Below, one piece after another: positions 8,444-15,011 of a stretch of DNA of 18,880 nt. The stretch comes from Bacteroidota bacterium (lineage in GTDB: Bacteria; Bacteroidota; Ignavibacteria; Kapaibacteriales; UBA2268). The position numbers and the translations under genes are program-made. The stretch lies in assembly GCA_024280675.1 (NCBI GenBank), contig JAJRPT010000111.1, positions 1 to 18,880 on the forward strand. The letters are read 5' to 3'. The notes under the pieces are model-generated. The model saw nothing but the letters and a program-made list of their open reading frames with translations, made no database searches and was not told the DNA's origin. Numbering within the stretch: position 1 is the stretch's first letter; the number at the start of each line of letters is the position of its first letter.

Positions 8444-8568
8444 CCCACCTTGTGTTTTTTATATTGGGCGAAACGACCGTTTTTTTCCTTTCTATTCTCG
8501 AACAAGAATAATATTATCAAACTGAATGATATTACACATCTTAGCTTTTTCTAAAAAGCAAATCCTAT

Positions 8569-8592
8569 CTTGTTAATAAAAATCTTAACAAG
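8569..8592. promoter_or_regulatory. Inverted repeat, candidate enhancer-binding site for the flagellar operon
   Basis: CTTGTTAA, eight spacer bases, then TTAACAAG: a perfect 8+8 bp dyad. Its centre is about 116 bases upstream of the transcription start predicted from the sigma-54 promoter at 8671-8685, the usual distance for an activator (bEBP) binding site. It is not followed by a T-run, so it does not look like a terminator. The rest of the 286-base gap (8444-8729) holds two weaker dyads (8493-8510 and 8544-8559) and a T-run at 8480-8486, but no gene. Confidence 0.4.
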
Positions 8593-8670
8593 CCTATCTC
8601 CCTATTTATCATAGACTTATATTTTCATCTACCTATTGACCATTAAGCAACCCCGCATATATTAAAAAAG

Positions 8671-8685
8671 TGGCACATCACTTGT
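8671..8685 (+). promoter_or_regulatory. Sigma-54 (RpoN) -24/-12 promoter of the flagellar operon
   Basis: TGGCAC (8671-8676), five bases, then TTGT (8682-8685). The GG and the G of the -12 element are separated by exactly ten bases, as in the sigma-54 consensus TGGCAC-N5-TTGC; the only deviation in the core is GT for GC at -12. Transcription would start near 8697, giving a leader of about 33 bases before the ATG at 8730. Sigma-54 control of rod, ring and hook genes is well known in several flagellated groups. Confidence 0.6.
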
Positions 8686-8729
8686 CACCACACTGTAGAG
8701 ACAAACAAAAACATTAATCGGTCAATAAT

Positions 8730-9044
8730 ATGCACCTGTCATTGAAAAATATAGAAAAGGCTTATGGGTCAAATTCTCTAGGTGATGATAATTCACCCAG
8801 TGAAAACAGATTGACTAAAAAATCACTTGGCGAGCTTTTGCTAAGACGGGCTATGGACAATGACGCAAAAATTGAAGATGATGCAGAGCTAATGCAAAAA
8901 CTTAAAAACATGGAACAAACGGTTAATCTTCCCCGGCGATACAACCCAATAATTGACAAAATCATAGATTTCGTTAATTTATCCTCCACTGAAAAAGCAG
9001 AAACTGTTGGAGAAGGCGACAAAAAAGGAAGGGAAAATGCTTAA
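8730..9044 (+). CDS. Small hypothetical protein heading the flagellar operon, possibly FlgM-like
   Basis: The 104-residue product is not confidently recognised. It has no signal peptide or membrane segment, is polar, and is probably mostly helical after residue 30, with LTKKSLGELLLRRAMDN (28-44), AELMQKLKNMEQ (52-63) and a C-terminal RRYNPIIDKIIDFVNL. Anti-sigma-28 factor FlgM is about 100 residues long, disordered at the N-terminus, and ends in helices of the type ELKxxI...IAxxIxDF; the size, order and ending here resemble that pattern, but the match is weak. It is the first gene after the sigma-54 promoter and overlaps the start of flgF by eight bases, so it is very likely a real, co-translated flagellar gene. 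Any other role, such as assembly factor or regulator, is equally open. Confidence 0.6.
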   Translation: MHLSLKNIEKAYGSNSLGDDNSPSENRLTKKSLGELLLRRAMDNDAKIEDDAELMQKLKNMEQTVNLPRRYNPIIDKIIDFVNLSSTEKAETVGEGDKKGRENA

Positions 9045-9822
9045 AGAACTCTACACCGCTGCCATGGGCATGCTCAATCAGCAAACTAGGCTGGAAGTGA
9101 TTTCCAACAATATGGCAAATGCTTCAACAACTGGTTTCAAGAGGCAGACAGTTTTTGAGAGAAATCTGATCGACGCGCGGGCTAATTTCTACAATGTCAA
9201 AGGTGATGCCGAGCAAAATGATCCACCCATCGGATCTTACACCGATTTTAGTGCCGGTGGAGCCCAAGAAACTAATAACAAACTCGATGTATTCATTGCC
9301 AATCCCAGAGCATTCTTTGTCACCCGAGATGAGGAAGGAAAAGAATTTATGACCAAAGCTGGGAACTTTTATATTGCCCAAGATGCTTCTCTTCGTTCTT
9401 CTACTGGAAAATTAGTGATGGGACAAAACGGACCAATCAACTTTAATTCCGAGATTTTTACTCAGTCAAACCAAAGTAAGCAAGGAAATTTGCTCAATAT
9501 TCGAATTACTGAAAATGGCGAAATATTTGCAAATGATTTTAATATTGCTTCTTTGAAGATTAGGGTACCAGAAGACGAGCAGACATTGCAAAGGGTTTCC
9601 GGCTCAGACTTCATCGCCACAAATCTTACCAACAGCCATGACCTTAGCCTTGAGGAAATTAACGTGCGACAAGGATATTTAGAAAGTTCAAATGTGGATA
9701 TTGTAAACGAAATGGTGCAAATGATAGAACTGCAAAAGTCTTTCGAGGCTGGCCAGAAGGTCATCACCACCAACGACAGCACACTCGACAGAGCGATTGG
9801 AATAGGAAGATACTTTACTTAA
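9037..9822 (+). CDS. flgF: Flagellar proximal-rod protein FlgF
   Basis: FlgF is a rod protein of the flagellar basal body, exported by the flagellar type III system, so no signal peptide is expected or seen. The 261-residue product starts LKELYTAAMGMLNQQTRLEVISNNMANASTTGFK, the N-terminal rod/hook domain with its SNNxAN signature (23-28). It ends with GYLESSNVDIVNEMVQMIELQKSFEAGQK and the terminal coiled region, the common C-terminal domain. The middle (about 60-190) is more divergent than in the FlgG that follows, which together with gene order supports FlgF. The ATG at 9037 is preferred over an upstream TTG at 9007, because GGAAGGG at 9027-9033 is a good ribosome binding site and the product then starts as the family does. 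It overlaps the upstream gene by eight bases. Confidence 0.85.
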   Translation: MLKELYTAAMGMLNQQTRLEVISNNMANASTTGFKRQTVFERNLIDARANFYNVKGDAEQNDPPIGSYTDFSAGGAQETNNKLDVFIANPRAFFVTRDEEGKEFMTKAGNFYIAQDASLRSSTGKLVMGQNGPINFNSEIFTQSNQSKQGNLLNIRITENGEIFANDFNIASLKIRVPEDEQTLQRVSGSDFIATNLTNSHDLSLEEINVRQGYLESSNVDIVNEMVQMIELQKSFEAGQKVITTNDSTLDRAIGIGRYFT

Positions 9823-9896
9823 AAAATTATGGCCGGGATGCCACACCCTCTTCATTATATGGAGTGAAGCGGGAAAAATACAAGGATGTACTTATT

Positions 9897-10688
9897 ATGG
9901 ATAAAACACTCAGAACTGCCTCGACAGGACTTTCGGCTCAGCAGAAATATGTTGAGATTATCTCCAATAATTTAGCCAATGTTAATACTACTGGATTTAA
10001 GAAAGTTCGCCCTGAGTTCCAAGATTTATTATACGAAACGCTCCGCCCAGCCGGAGCTGTGGCAAGAGTCGGAGTTGAGCCACTCAATGAAGTGCAAATT
10101 GGCTCTGGTTCGCAACTGGTGGCAACCTCTCGTCAGCTTGGAAATGGCGACTTGGTTCAAACAAATGATGACAATCATCTGGCAATCAATGGCGAGGGCT
10201 ATTTTGTGATGCGAAAGCCAGACAATAGCTTGGCATACTCAAGAGATGGTTCTTTCAAACTAGACAGGACTGGACAACTGGTCAATACCCAAGGCTTTAG
10301 GCTTGACCCCGGAATTGAAATCCCAGAGAATACCATTGATGTTGAAATTACAGGCGATGGAGTGGTCAATGTGTTGCTCGATGGTGAGCAGACCGATTAC
10401 TCTGCAGTTGGGCAAATTCAACTGGCCCGCTTTATCAATCCAGCTGGACTTAAAGCCATTGGAGATAATTTATTTACTGCAACCCCAGCCAGTGGGACTC
10501 CATTTTTTATGACACCGGGTGAGTATAATACTGGAGTACTTGTCCAAGGGCATTTGGAAGCATCTAATGTCGATGTGGTGGAAGAAATGGTCAATATGAT
10601 TCAAGCCCAAAGAGCTTATGAACTGAATTCTAAATCAGTTAGAACTGCCGAAAGTATACTAGAAACTGCTGTAAATTTGAAAAGATAA
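9897..10688 (+). CDS. flgG: Flagellar distal-rod protein FlgG
   Basis: FlgG forms the distal rod, the drive shaft running through the P and L rings. The 263-residue product has the typical length and a close family match: TLRTASTGLSAQQKYVEIISNNLANVNTTGFKK (N-terminal domain, SNNLAN at 23-28), FQDLLYETLRPAGA (41-54), GSGSQLVATSRQ, LAINGEGYFVM, AYSRDGSFKLDRTGQLVNTQGF and the C-terminal QGHLEASNVDVVEEMVNMIQAQRAYELNSK. The ATG at 9897 is chosen over a GTG at 9864, because it begins as other FlgG proteins do and AAGGA lies at 9882-9886. A 74-base spacer separates it from flgF. The flgA start codon follows its stop directly. Confidence 0.95.
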   Translation: MDKTLRTASTGLSAQQKYVEIISNNLANVNTTGFKKVRPEFQDLLYETLRPAGAVARVGVEPLNEVQIGSGSQLVATSRQLGNGDLVQTNDDNHLAINGEGYFVMRKPDNSLAYSRDGSFKLDRTGQLVNTQGFRLDPGIEIPENTIDVEITGDGVVNVLLDGEQTDYSAVGQIQLARFINPAGLKAIGDNLFTATPASGTPFFMTPGEYNTGVLVQGHLEASNVDVVEEMVNMIQAQRAYELNSKSVRTAESILETAVNLKR

Positions 10689-11351
10689 ATGATTAAACTT
10701 ATACTCATATTTTTATTGCCAATATTTTTGCTTGCCGAATCAAACTTCTCTGGGCAAAGACTAGAGAAGTCTTGCTTGGAGTTTATTCGCTCGAGCATAG
10801 GTGCAGAATGTAAAATTGAACTGCTTACCAATATTTCAGATAAAAATTTCCAAGAAGATAATCTTTCGGCATCGCTCAGTTTTCAAGGCTCAAGGATTGG
10901 GCTAACTAAAGTTAGGTTCCTCTTCAAAAATGATTTTGAAATTGTCCACCAAATAGACATCCCAGTGAGAGTCTCGGTCTACCAACTTATGCCAGTAGTA
11001 AATAAAAAATTAAGAGCTGGAGATAAAATTTCTGGAAAAGATATTGAATTTAAAAAAGTATTAAGTCAAAAGACAAAAGAAAACTTAGAACTAATTAATG
11101 GTAGAGTCCTCAGAAGATCACTGGACATAGGCGATGTCGTCACCGAAGATATATTGAAAGCACTTACAATTATCGAAAAAGGCGAGAGTGTCAAAATCAA
11201 TGTCTACTCTGGGAGAATAAAAATTAGTTCCATGGGCAAAGCGCTCAATGACGCTTCTCTTGGAGATATTGTAAGAGTAAAAAGATTGGGTGGAAAAGGT
11301 ATAATTGACGCAATCGCTGTTGGCGAGGGCTTGGTGCGTATTACAAATTAA
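10689..11351 (+). CDS. flgA: Flagellar P-ring assembly chaperone FlgA
   Basis: FlgA is a periplasmic chaperone that helps FlgI subunits form the P ring. The 220-residue product has a signal peptide (about 1-16, LIFLLPIFLLA). A middle SAF domain follows, with LRAGDKISGKDIEFKKV (about 108-124) and GRVLRRSLDIGDVVTEDIL (138-156). The C-terminal beta domain contains IEKGESVKINVYSGRIKISSMGKAL and GDIVRVKRLGGKGIIDAIAVGEGLVRI, which are typical of the family. The ATG abuts the flgG stop codon with no spacer, indicating translational coupling. Its position just before flgH and flgI fits its role in ring assembly. Confidence 0.9.
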   Translation: MIKLILIFLLPIFLLAESNFSGQRLEKSCLEFIRSSIGAECKIELLTNISDKNFQEDNLSASLSFQGSRIGLTKVRFLFKNDFEIVHQIDIPVRVSVYQLMPVVNKKLRAGDKISGKDIEFKKVLSQKTKENLELINGRVLRRSLDIGDVVTEDILKALTIIEKGESVKINVYSGRIKISSMGKALNDASLGDIVRVKRLGGKGIIDAIAVGEGLVRITN

Positions 11352-11358
11352 CTAGTAA

Positions 11359-11940
11359 ATGATAAAGATGAAACTGATATTAAGCATAGTAATTTTTCTT
11401 TTCTTGAGTACATCGCCTTCCTTTGGGCAATTTAGCCAAAATACATCCAGGTCGCTTTTCTCCGATGTCAAAGCGTTCAAAGAAGGTGACGCAATCATGG
11501 TGCTGATTGCCGAAGATATGCAAGCCGATAATGGTGCCCAAACAGATCACGGTCGCTCCGACCAACTGGACTTAAGCCTAGGTCTGCCAAGCATTAAAGA
11601 CTCCGAACGATTCAATGGTAATTTCAAGACGGGAAACAATTTCTCTGCAAAAGGCAGAACCTCAAGAAATGAAAGAATACGTACAAAACTTTCGGCTCGT
11701 GTGGTATCTGTCGATTCAAACGGAAACCTGCAAATCGAAGGGACTAGAACCACTAAAATTAATGGCGAAATCCAAACCATTACAATACGTGGTTTTGTCA
11801 GGCATGTTGATATTCGCCCAGACAATTCAGTATTTTCATATAGCATACTTGATCTGACACTGCTAATCGAAGGCGATGGCGAAATTTCCGAGACTCAAGA
11901 TCCGGGGATAATCACAAAGTTTATCAGGTTTATTTTTTAA
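11359..11940 (+). CDS. flgH: Flagellar L-ring protein FlgH (no lipobox)
   Basis: FlgH forms the outer-membrane L ring around the rod. The 193-residue product has a signal peptide with cleavage expected near SFG/Q (residue 23), then the family blocks SLFSDVKAFKEGDAIMVLIAE (32-52), RIRTKLSARVVSVDSNGNLQIEG and ITIRGFVRHVDIRPDNSVFS, and an ending close to QDPGIITKFIRFIF. FlgH of enterobacteria is a lipoprotein; this one has no cysteine anywhere, so it must be held in the outer membrane differently. It is also shorter than the roughly 230-residue enterobacterial protein. A second in-frame ATG lies at 11368. The gene starts seven bases after flgA. Confidence 0.92.
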   Translation: MIKMKLILSIVIFLFLSTSPSFGQFSQNTSRSLFSDVKAFKEGDAIMVLIAEDMQADNGAQTDHGRSDQLDLSLGLPSIKDSERFNGNFKTGNNFSAKGRTSRNERIRTKLSARVVSVDSNGNLQIEGTRTTKINGEIQTITIRGFVRHVDIRPDNSVFSYSILDLTLLIEGDGEISETQDPGIITKFIRFIF

Positions 11941-11965
11941 TCTAATTATTAAAGCGAAAAGTAAT

Positions 11966-13120
11966 TTGAACATTGATGACAAAATATATTTAGAAAAAAA
12001 ACATCGCACACAAAAAATTACTCGTGGATTTTTTATAATTTTTTTGAGCCTCGCATTTTTGGTATCTACTGCATTTTCTGCAAGACTCAAAGATATTGCC
12101 CATATCGAAGGGCAGTCCGAGGTGCAAGTAATTGGCTATGGGCTGGTTGTTGGGCTAAATCAAAGCGGAGACAATCAACTCTCCTCCTATACCGATCAGG
12201 CGGTGGTCAATATGCTGAAACGATTTGGGCTTACGACTGATTCCAGAAATAGCCGAACCAGAAATGTTGCCGCCGTCATTGTTACTGCCGTCATCCCCAA
12301 TTCGAGCAAAAAAGGCGCTAAAATTGATATAAATGTATCGTCAATGGGAGATGCAACTTCTTTGCAAGGCGGGAATCTTCTTCTGAGCCCCATTTCTGAG
12401 GCGAGTGGAAATATTGTCGGATACGCCCAGGGTGCGGTCACAGTTGGTGGTTATGACTACCGCTCACTTGGTTCTCAAATATCTAAGAATTTTGTTACCT
12501 CGGGCAGAGTGCCTAATGGATTAATTCTCGATAAGGATATTAGTTCAGACGTGGCTAGCAATCAAATCTTGAAAATCTCACTCAAAAGACCTGACTTCTC
12601 TGCGGTAGCCAATATGCAAAGTGCTATTTCTGCTCTTCCGGGTATGGAAGAATCTGTGAATGCCATTGACGCCTCCACCGTTGAATTAGAGCTGAGCGAA
12701 GATATTTCCAGAACTGAAATCGTATCGCTTATTGCTCACATAGAAAATTTGGAAATTGAAGTAAACCCAATTGCTAGAATTGTAATAAACGAAAGAACGG
12801 GTACGATTGTCATTGGCGGGAATGTGAAAATATTGCCATCGGTCATAGCTCATGGCGGGCTTGAAATATCAATCGAAAGGCAAGTCATTGTCCCACAACC
12901 GGCACCATTTACCATACTTCCACCAAGAATTGCAGAAAGTGCAATCATTGAAGCAAATGAAGAATACAGGAAAGCCACACCGCTCGAAATAGGCGAGGCA
13001 ACGGTCGAAGACATTGCCAACGCTTTGAATTTACTTGAAGTTACCCCACGTGATATGATTGCAATTTTCCAAGCTCTAAAAGATGTGGGTGCCTTGCAAG
13101 GAGAACTCGTAATCCAATAA
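11966..13120 (+). CDS. flgI: Flagellar P-ring protein FlgI
   Basis: FlgI builds the periplasmic P ring on peptidoglycan. The 384-residue precursor has a basic N-region and a hydrophobic core (GFFIIFLSLAFLVSTAFSA) with cleavage expected after residue 39, leaving about 345 residues, close to the usual mature size. The body is a strong family match: ARLKDIAHIEGQSEVQVIGYGLVVGLNQSGD, NVAAVIVTAVIP, GDATSLQGGNLLLSP, ANEEYRKATPLEIGEATVEDIANALN and a C-terminal DMIAIFQALKDVGALQGELVIQ. No ATG or GTG precedes the signal peptide in frame; the TTG at 11966 is the only usual start codon upstream of the signal sequence, so the exact start is uncertain. It lies 25 bases after flgH. Confidence 0.93.
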   Translation: MNIDDKIYLEKKHRTQKITRGFFIIFLSLAFLVSTAFSARLKDIAHIEGQSEVQVIGYGLVVGLNQSGDNQLSSYTDQAVVNMLKRFGLTTDSRNSRTRNVAAVIVTAVIPNSSKKGAKIDINVSSMGDATSLQGGNLLLSPISEASGNIVGYAQGAVTVGGYDYRSLGSQISKNFVTSGRVPNGLILDKDISSDVASNQILKISLKRPDFSAVANMQSAISALPGMEESVNAIDASTVELELSEDISRTEIVSLIAHIENLEIEVNPIARIVINERTGTIVIGGNVKILPSVIAHGGLEISIERQVIVPQPAPFTILPPRIAESAIIEANEEYRKATPLEIGEATVEDIANALNLLEVTPRDMIAIFQALKDVGALQGELVIQ

Positions 13121-13121
13121 A

Positions 13122-14015
13122 ATGAATATCCCAATAAATATATCATCTGATGACGCTCTTCTGGGGCAGCACATGAAAAAAGCAAAGCTAGCCGAACTAG
13201 CCTCATTTGCAAGAAATGCAGTCGAAGCCAAAGGCAAGTCAATGCCCAATATTGAAAGGGCTAGGCTTGAAAAAGCAGCACGTGGCTTTGAATCAATGTT
13301 CTTGCATCAGATGTTGAAGTCAATGAAAAAAGCAATGCTCTCACAAGATAAGAAAGAAAATCTGATGAGCTTCGGAGCCGAGACCTTGGGCGGATATTCC
13401 GATATGTTATTGGCCGATGAAATGTCACGCTCTGGAAAAGGAATGGGAATTGCCAATCTTGTATTTAAGCAACTTTCTGGCGGGCGTGAGCTTAATAATA
13501 TCACGCAAACTCCTGGTCAAGATTATTATTCCGAGGCAAAGAATATCTCTGGCAAAAATATCATTAGCTCAAAAAATATTAAACAAAGTTTCATGGACAG
13601 ATTGACGGGAAGAATTGAAAATTATGAAAACATTATCTCCGATGCTGCCGAATTGTTTAACGTAGACAAAGATTTGATTAAAGCCGTCATTGGTGCAGAG
13701 TCGGCCGGCAAGGCTGATGCGGTATCAAGTGCGGGTGCCAAAGGACTTATGCAACTCATGGATCCCACTGCTCGCGGGCTTGGGGTGAAAAATTCATTCA
13801 ACCCAAAAGAAAACATTCACGGCGGTGCTAAGTATTTGCAGAAGATGATAGAGAAATTTGGCTCGAAAGAATTAGGGCTAGCAGCCTATAACGCCGGACC
13901 TGGTGCCGTAGACAAATACAATGGAATTCCACCATTCACCGAAACTAAAAATTATGTAAAAAAAGTCCTCGACTACGAAACTATGTTTAATGGCTTAGGG
14001 TTAGAAAAACAATAA
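13122..14015 (+). CDS. flgJ: FlgJ-type rod-cap protein fused to a lytic transglycosylase (SLT) domain
   Basis: The 297-residue product has two domains. Residues 48-118 match the FlgJ rod-binding domain: LEKAARGFESMFLHQMLKSMKKAM, FGAETLGGYSDMLLADEM and GKGMGIANLVFKQL. After a linker, residues about 170-290 are an SLT-type lytic transglycosylase: FNVDKDLIKAVIGAESAGKADAVS with catalytic Glu193 (the ES motif), GAKGLMQLMDPTA (205-217), NIHGGAKYLQKMI, GLAAYNAGPGAV (252-263) and NYVKKVLDY. In E. coli FlgJ the second domain is a glucosaminidase-like (GH73) muramidase, so the wall-cutting module differs here. The expected role is to cap the growing rod and open the peptidoglycan for it. No signal peptide is seen, as expected for flagellar export. 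It starts one base after the flgI stop. Confidence 0.92.
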   Translation: MNIPINISSDDALLGQHMKKAKLAELASFARNAVEAKGKSMPNIERARLEKAARGFESMFLHQMLKSMKKAMLSQDKKENLMSFGAETLGGYSDMLLADEMSRSGKGMGIANLVFKQLSGGRELNNITQTPGQDYYSEAKNISGKNIISSKNIKQSFMDRLTGRIENYENIISDAAELFNVDKDLIKAVIGAESAGKADAVSSAGAKGLMQLMDPTARGLGVKNSFNPKENIHGGAKYLQKMIEKFGSKELGLAAYNAGPGAVDKYNGIPPFTETKNYVKKVLDYETMFNGLGLEKQ

Positions 14016-14016
14016 T

Positions 14017-14454
14017 ATGATTAGAAATTTTATAGAAATATTAAGTGATCAAACCAGAATTCTAAACAGTCTAGTCACTCTGGCATCGGTCTTGCATAAA
14101 TCATTACTAAACTATGATACTCCAATGGTTGAGAAAGTGACAAGCAAGCAAGAAGACGCAATGGCAAGGCTTTCTGAGCTTGAAGAAGAAAGACTAGAGC
14201 TGATTATGAAGTGGTTGAAACTTTCCAGAATGGAGGCTGATAGTCTACGATTGTCCACTATTGAGCATAATCTTAATGGCAGGGCAAAAGAGATAATCTC
14301 AGAATTGAAACAGAAAATTAGTTCTTTAAATACTGAGCTTAACAAGCTAAATCGAGAAAACCGAATACTAGCAAACAAAGCTCGCTACTCAGTCTCTAAC
14401 ATACTCCACATGCTTGGCTCAGACCAAAATGCAATGTGCAATGTGAAGGTCTGA
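14017..14454 (+). CDS. flgN: FlgN-like flagellar export chaperone
   Basis: FlgN is a cytoplasmic chaperone that binds the C-termini of FlgK and FlgL and delivers them to the export gate. The 145-residue product is almost wholly helical and coiled-coil-like: an N-terminal helix IEILSDQTRILNSLVTLASVLHKSL, an acidic/leucine-rich helix LSELEEERLELIMKWLKL, and a long C-terminal helix with LNTELNKLNRENRILANKARYSVSNILHML, matching the NxxNxxL...Y ending of the FlgN family. Length agrees with FlgN. The sequence family is weakly conserved, so position supports the call: it follows flgJ by one base and precedes flgK and flgL, its expected clients. No signal peptide. Confidence 0.75.
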   Translation: MIRNFIEILSDQTRILNSLVTLASVLHKSLLNYDTPMVEKVTSKQEDAMARLSELEEERLELIMKWLKLSRMEADSLRLSTIEHNLNGRAKEIISELKQKISSLNTELNKLNRENRILANKARYSVSNILHMLGSDQNAMCNVKV

Positions 14455-14566
14455 TTGTGCAAAATCTTCTTATAAGGGAATATACCAAAAAACAGCAAGG
14501 AAGCTGCTTTATCTTTCTCTTCTCTGCGCTTTATAATATGGGCACCGAAGATAAGAAGTGGGAAGT

Positions 14567-14610
14567 GAAGCCTTGATTTATTTATCTCAAGGCTTCTACT
14601 TTTCTTTTTT
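14567..14610 (+). terminator. Strong intrinsic terminator (or attenuator) between flgN and the four-helix-bundle gene
   Basis: GAAGCCTTGA (14567-14576), a ten-base loop, and TCAAGGCTTC (14587-14596) form a perfect 10-bp stem. It is followed by a T-rich run to 14610 (TACTTTTCTTTTTT). The next start codon is at 14640, leaving no room for a full downstream promoter. The 185-base gap (14455-14639) also holds a TATAAT at 14532-14537 without a convincing -35, and a weak CAGC/GCTG hairpin at 14493-14506. Confidence 0.75.
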
Positions 14611-14639
14611 ATAAATTTTATTTTAAATAGGCGGACCTC

Positions 14640-15005
14640 ATGGAAGAAAAAAAATACAAAGAGTTAGACCAAAAATTACAAACACTTGTCTCAGACATTG
14701 TTAAATATTCAGATCTGATACCTCGTGAAGATCTCTATGGCTTATCTCAGAAAATGAGAACTTCTGCAAAACTGGTTTCCCCATGCTTGAAGTCACTTTA
14801 TCAGAAATCAAAAAAAATTGATCGCATTCGTTCCGTAATTGAAACAAATGCCTATCTCGAAGAATGTAAAAATTATTTAAGCCTCTCTAAAACTTTGCGT
14901 TATGGCAACTCAGATTCACTCGTCCAAAGAGTAGATAAGATGTCGGAGCAGGTCTATTTTGACGCTCAAATACTGAACAAGAACTCTATAAACCTTCACG
15001 GCTAA
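14640..15005 (+). CDS. Four-helix-bundle protein (23S rRNA intervening-sequence / Avd family), inside the flagellar cluster
   Basis: The 121-residue product resembles the four-helix-bundle family (IVS-encoded proteins, relatives of the Avd protein of diversity-generating retroelements). Helix 1 ends at LIPREDLYGLSQKMRTSAKLVSPCL (26-50), corresponding to the family's P.EE.YGL..QiRRAa.sv. A later segment, IETNAYLEECKNYLSLSKTLRYGN (67-90), corresponds to the ...L.E.e..L..A..LgY block. The usual N-terminal W (kvWqkA) and the NIAEG motif are absent, so it is divergent. Family members are oligomeric helical bundles, some binding nucleic acid. It starts 29 bases after the terminator and ends six bases before flgK, so it is probably expressed with flgK and flgL. 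A flagellar role, for instance as a helical export chaperone or adaptor, is speculation from position. Confidence 0.68.
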   Translation: MEEKKYKELDQKLQTLVSDIVKYSDLIPREDLYGLSQKMRTSAKLVSPCLKSLYQKSKKIDRIRSVIETNAYLEECKNYLSLSKTLRYGNSDSLVQRVDKMSEQVYFDAQILNKNSINLHG

Positions 15006-15011
15006 TTTTTT

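Noticed and set aside
8471..8486. AAAC-GACC-GTTT followed by a T7 run as terminator of the DUF1573 gene
   Set aside because: The stem is four weak pairs; the T-run is suggestive but the hairpin is too short to call.
8493..8510. TATTCT-N6-AGAATA hairpin as a regulatory RNA or terminator
   Set aside because: Six AT-rich pairs without a T-run; only noted as part of the leader.
8730..8780. N-terminus MHLSLKNIEKAYGSN looks like the start of an ABC-transporter ATPase
   Set aside because: No Walker A, signature motif or any ATPase sequence follows; chance resemblance.
14520..14560. Sigma-28-like promoter (ACCGAAGATAA near 14543) before the four-helix-bundle gene
   Set aside because: The -10-like string has extra bases against GCCGATAA and no TAAA at the right distance.
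14640..15005. Diversity-generating retroelement, because the four-helix-bundle family includes Avd
   Set aside because: No reverse transcriptase, template repeat or variable C-type lectin gene is present in the window.
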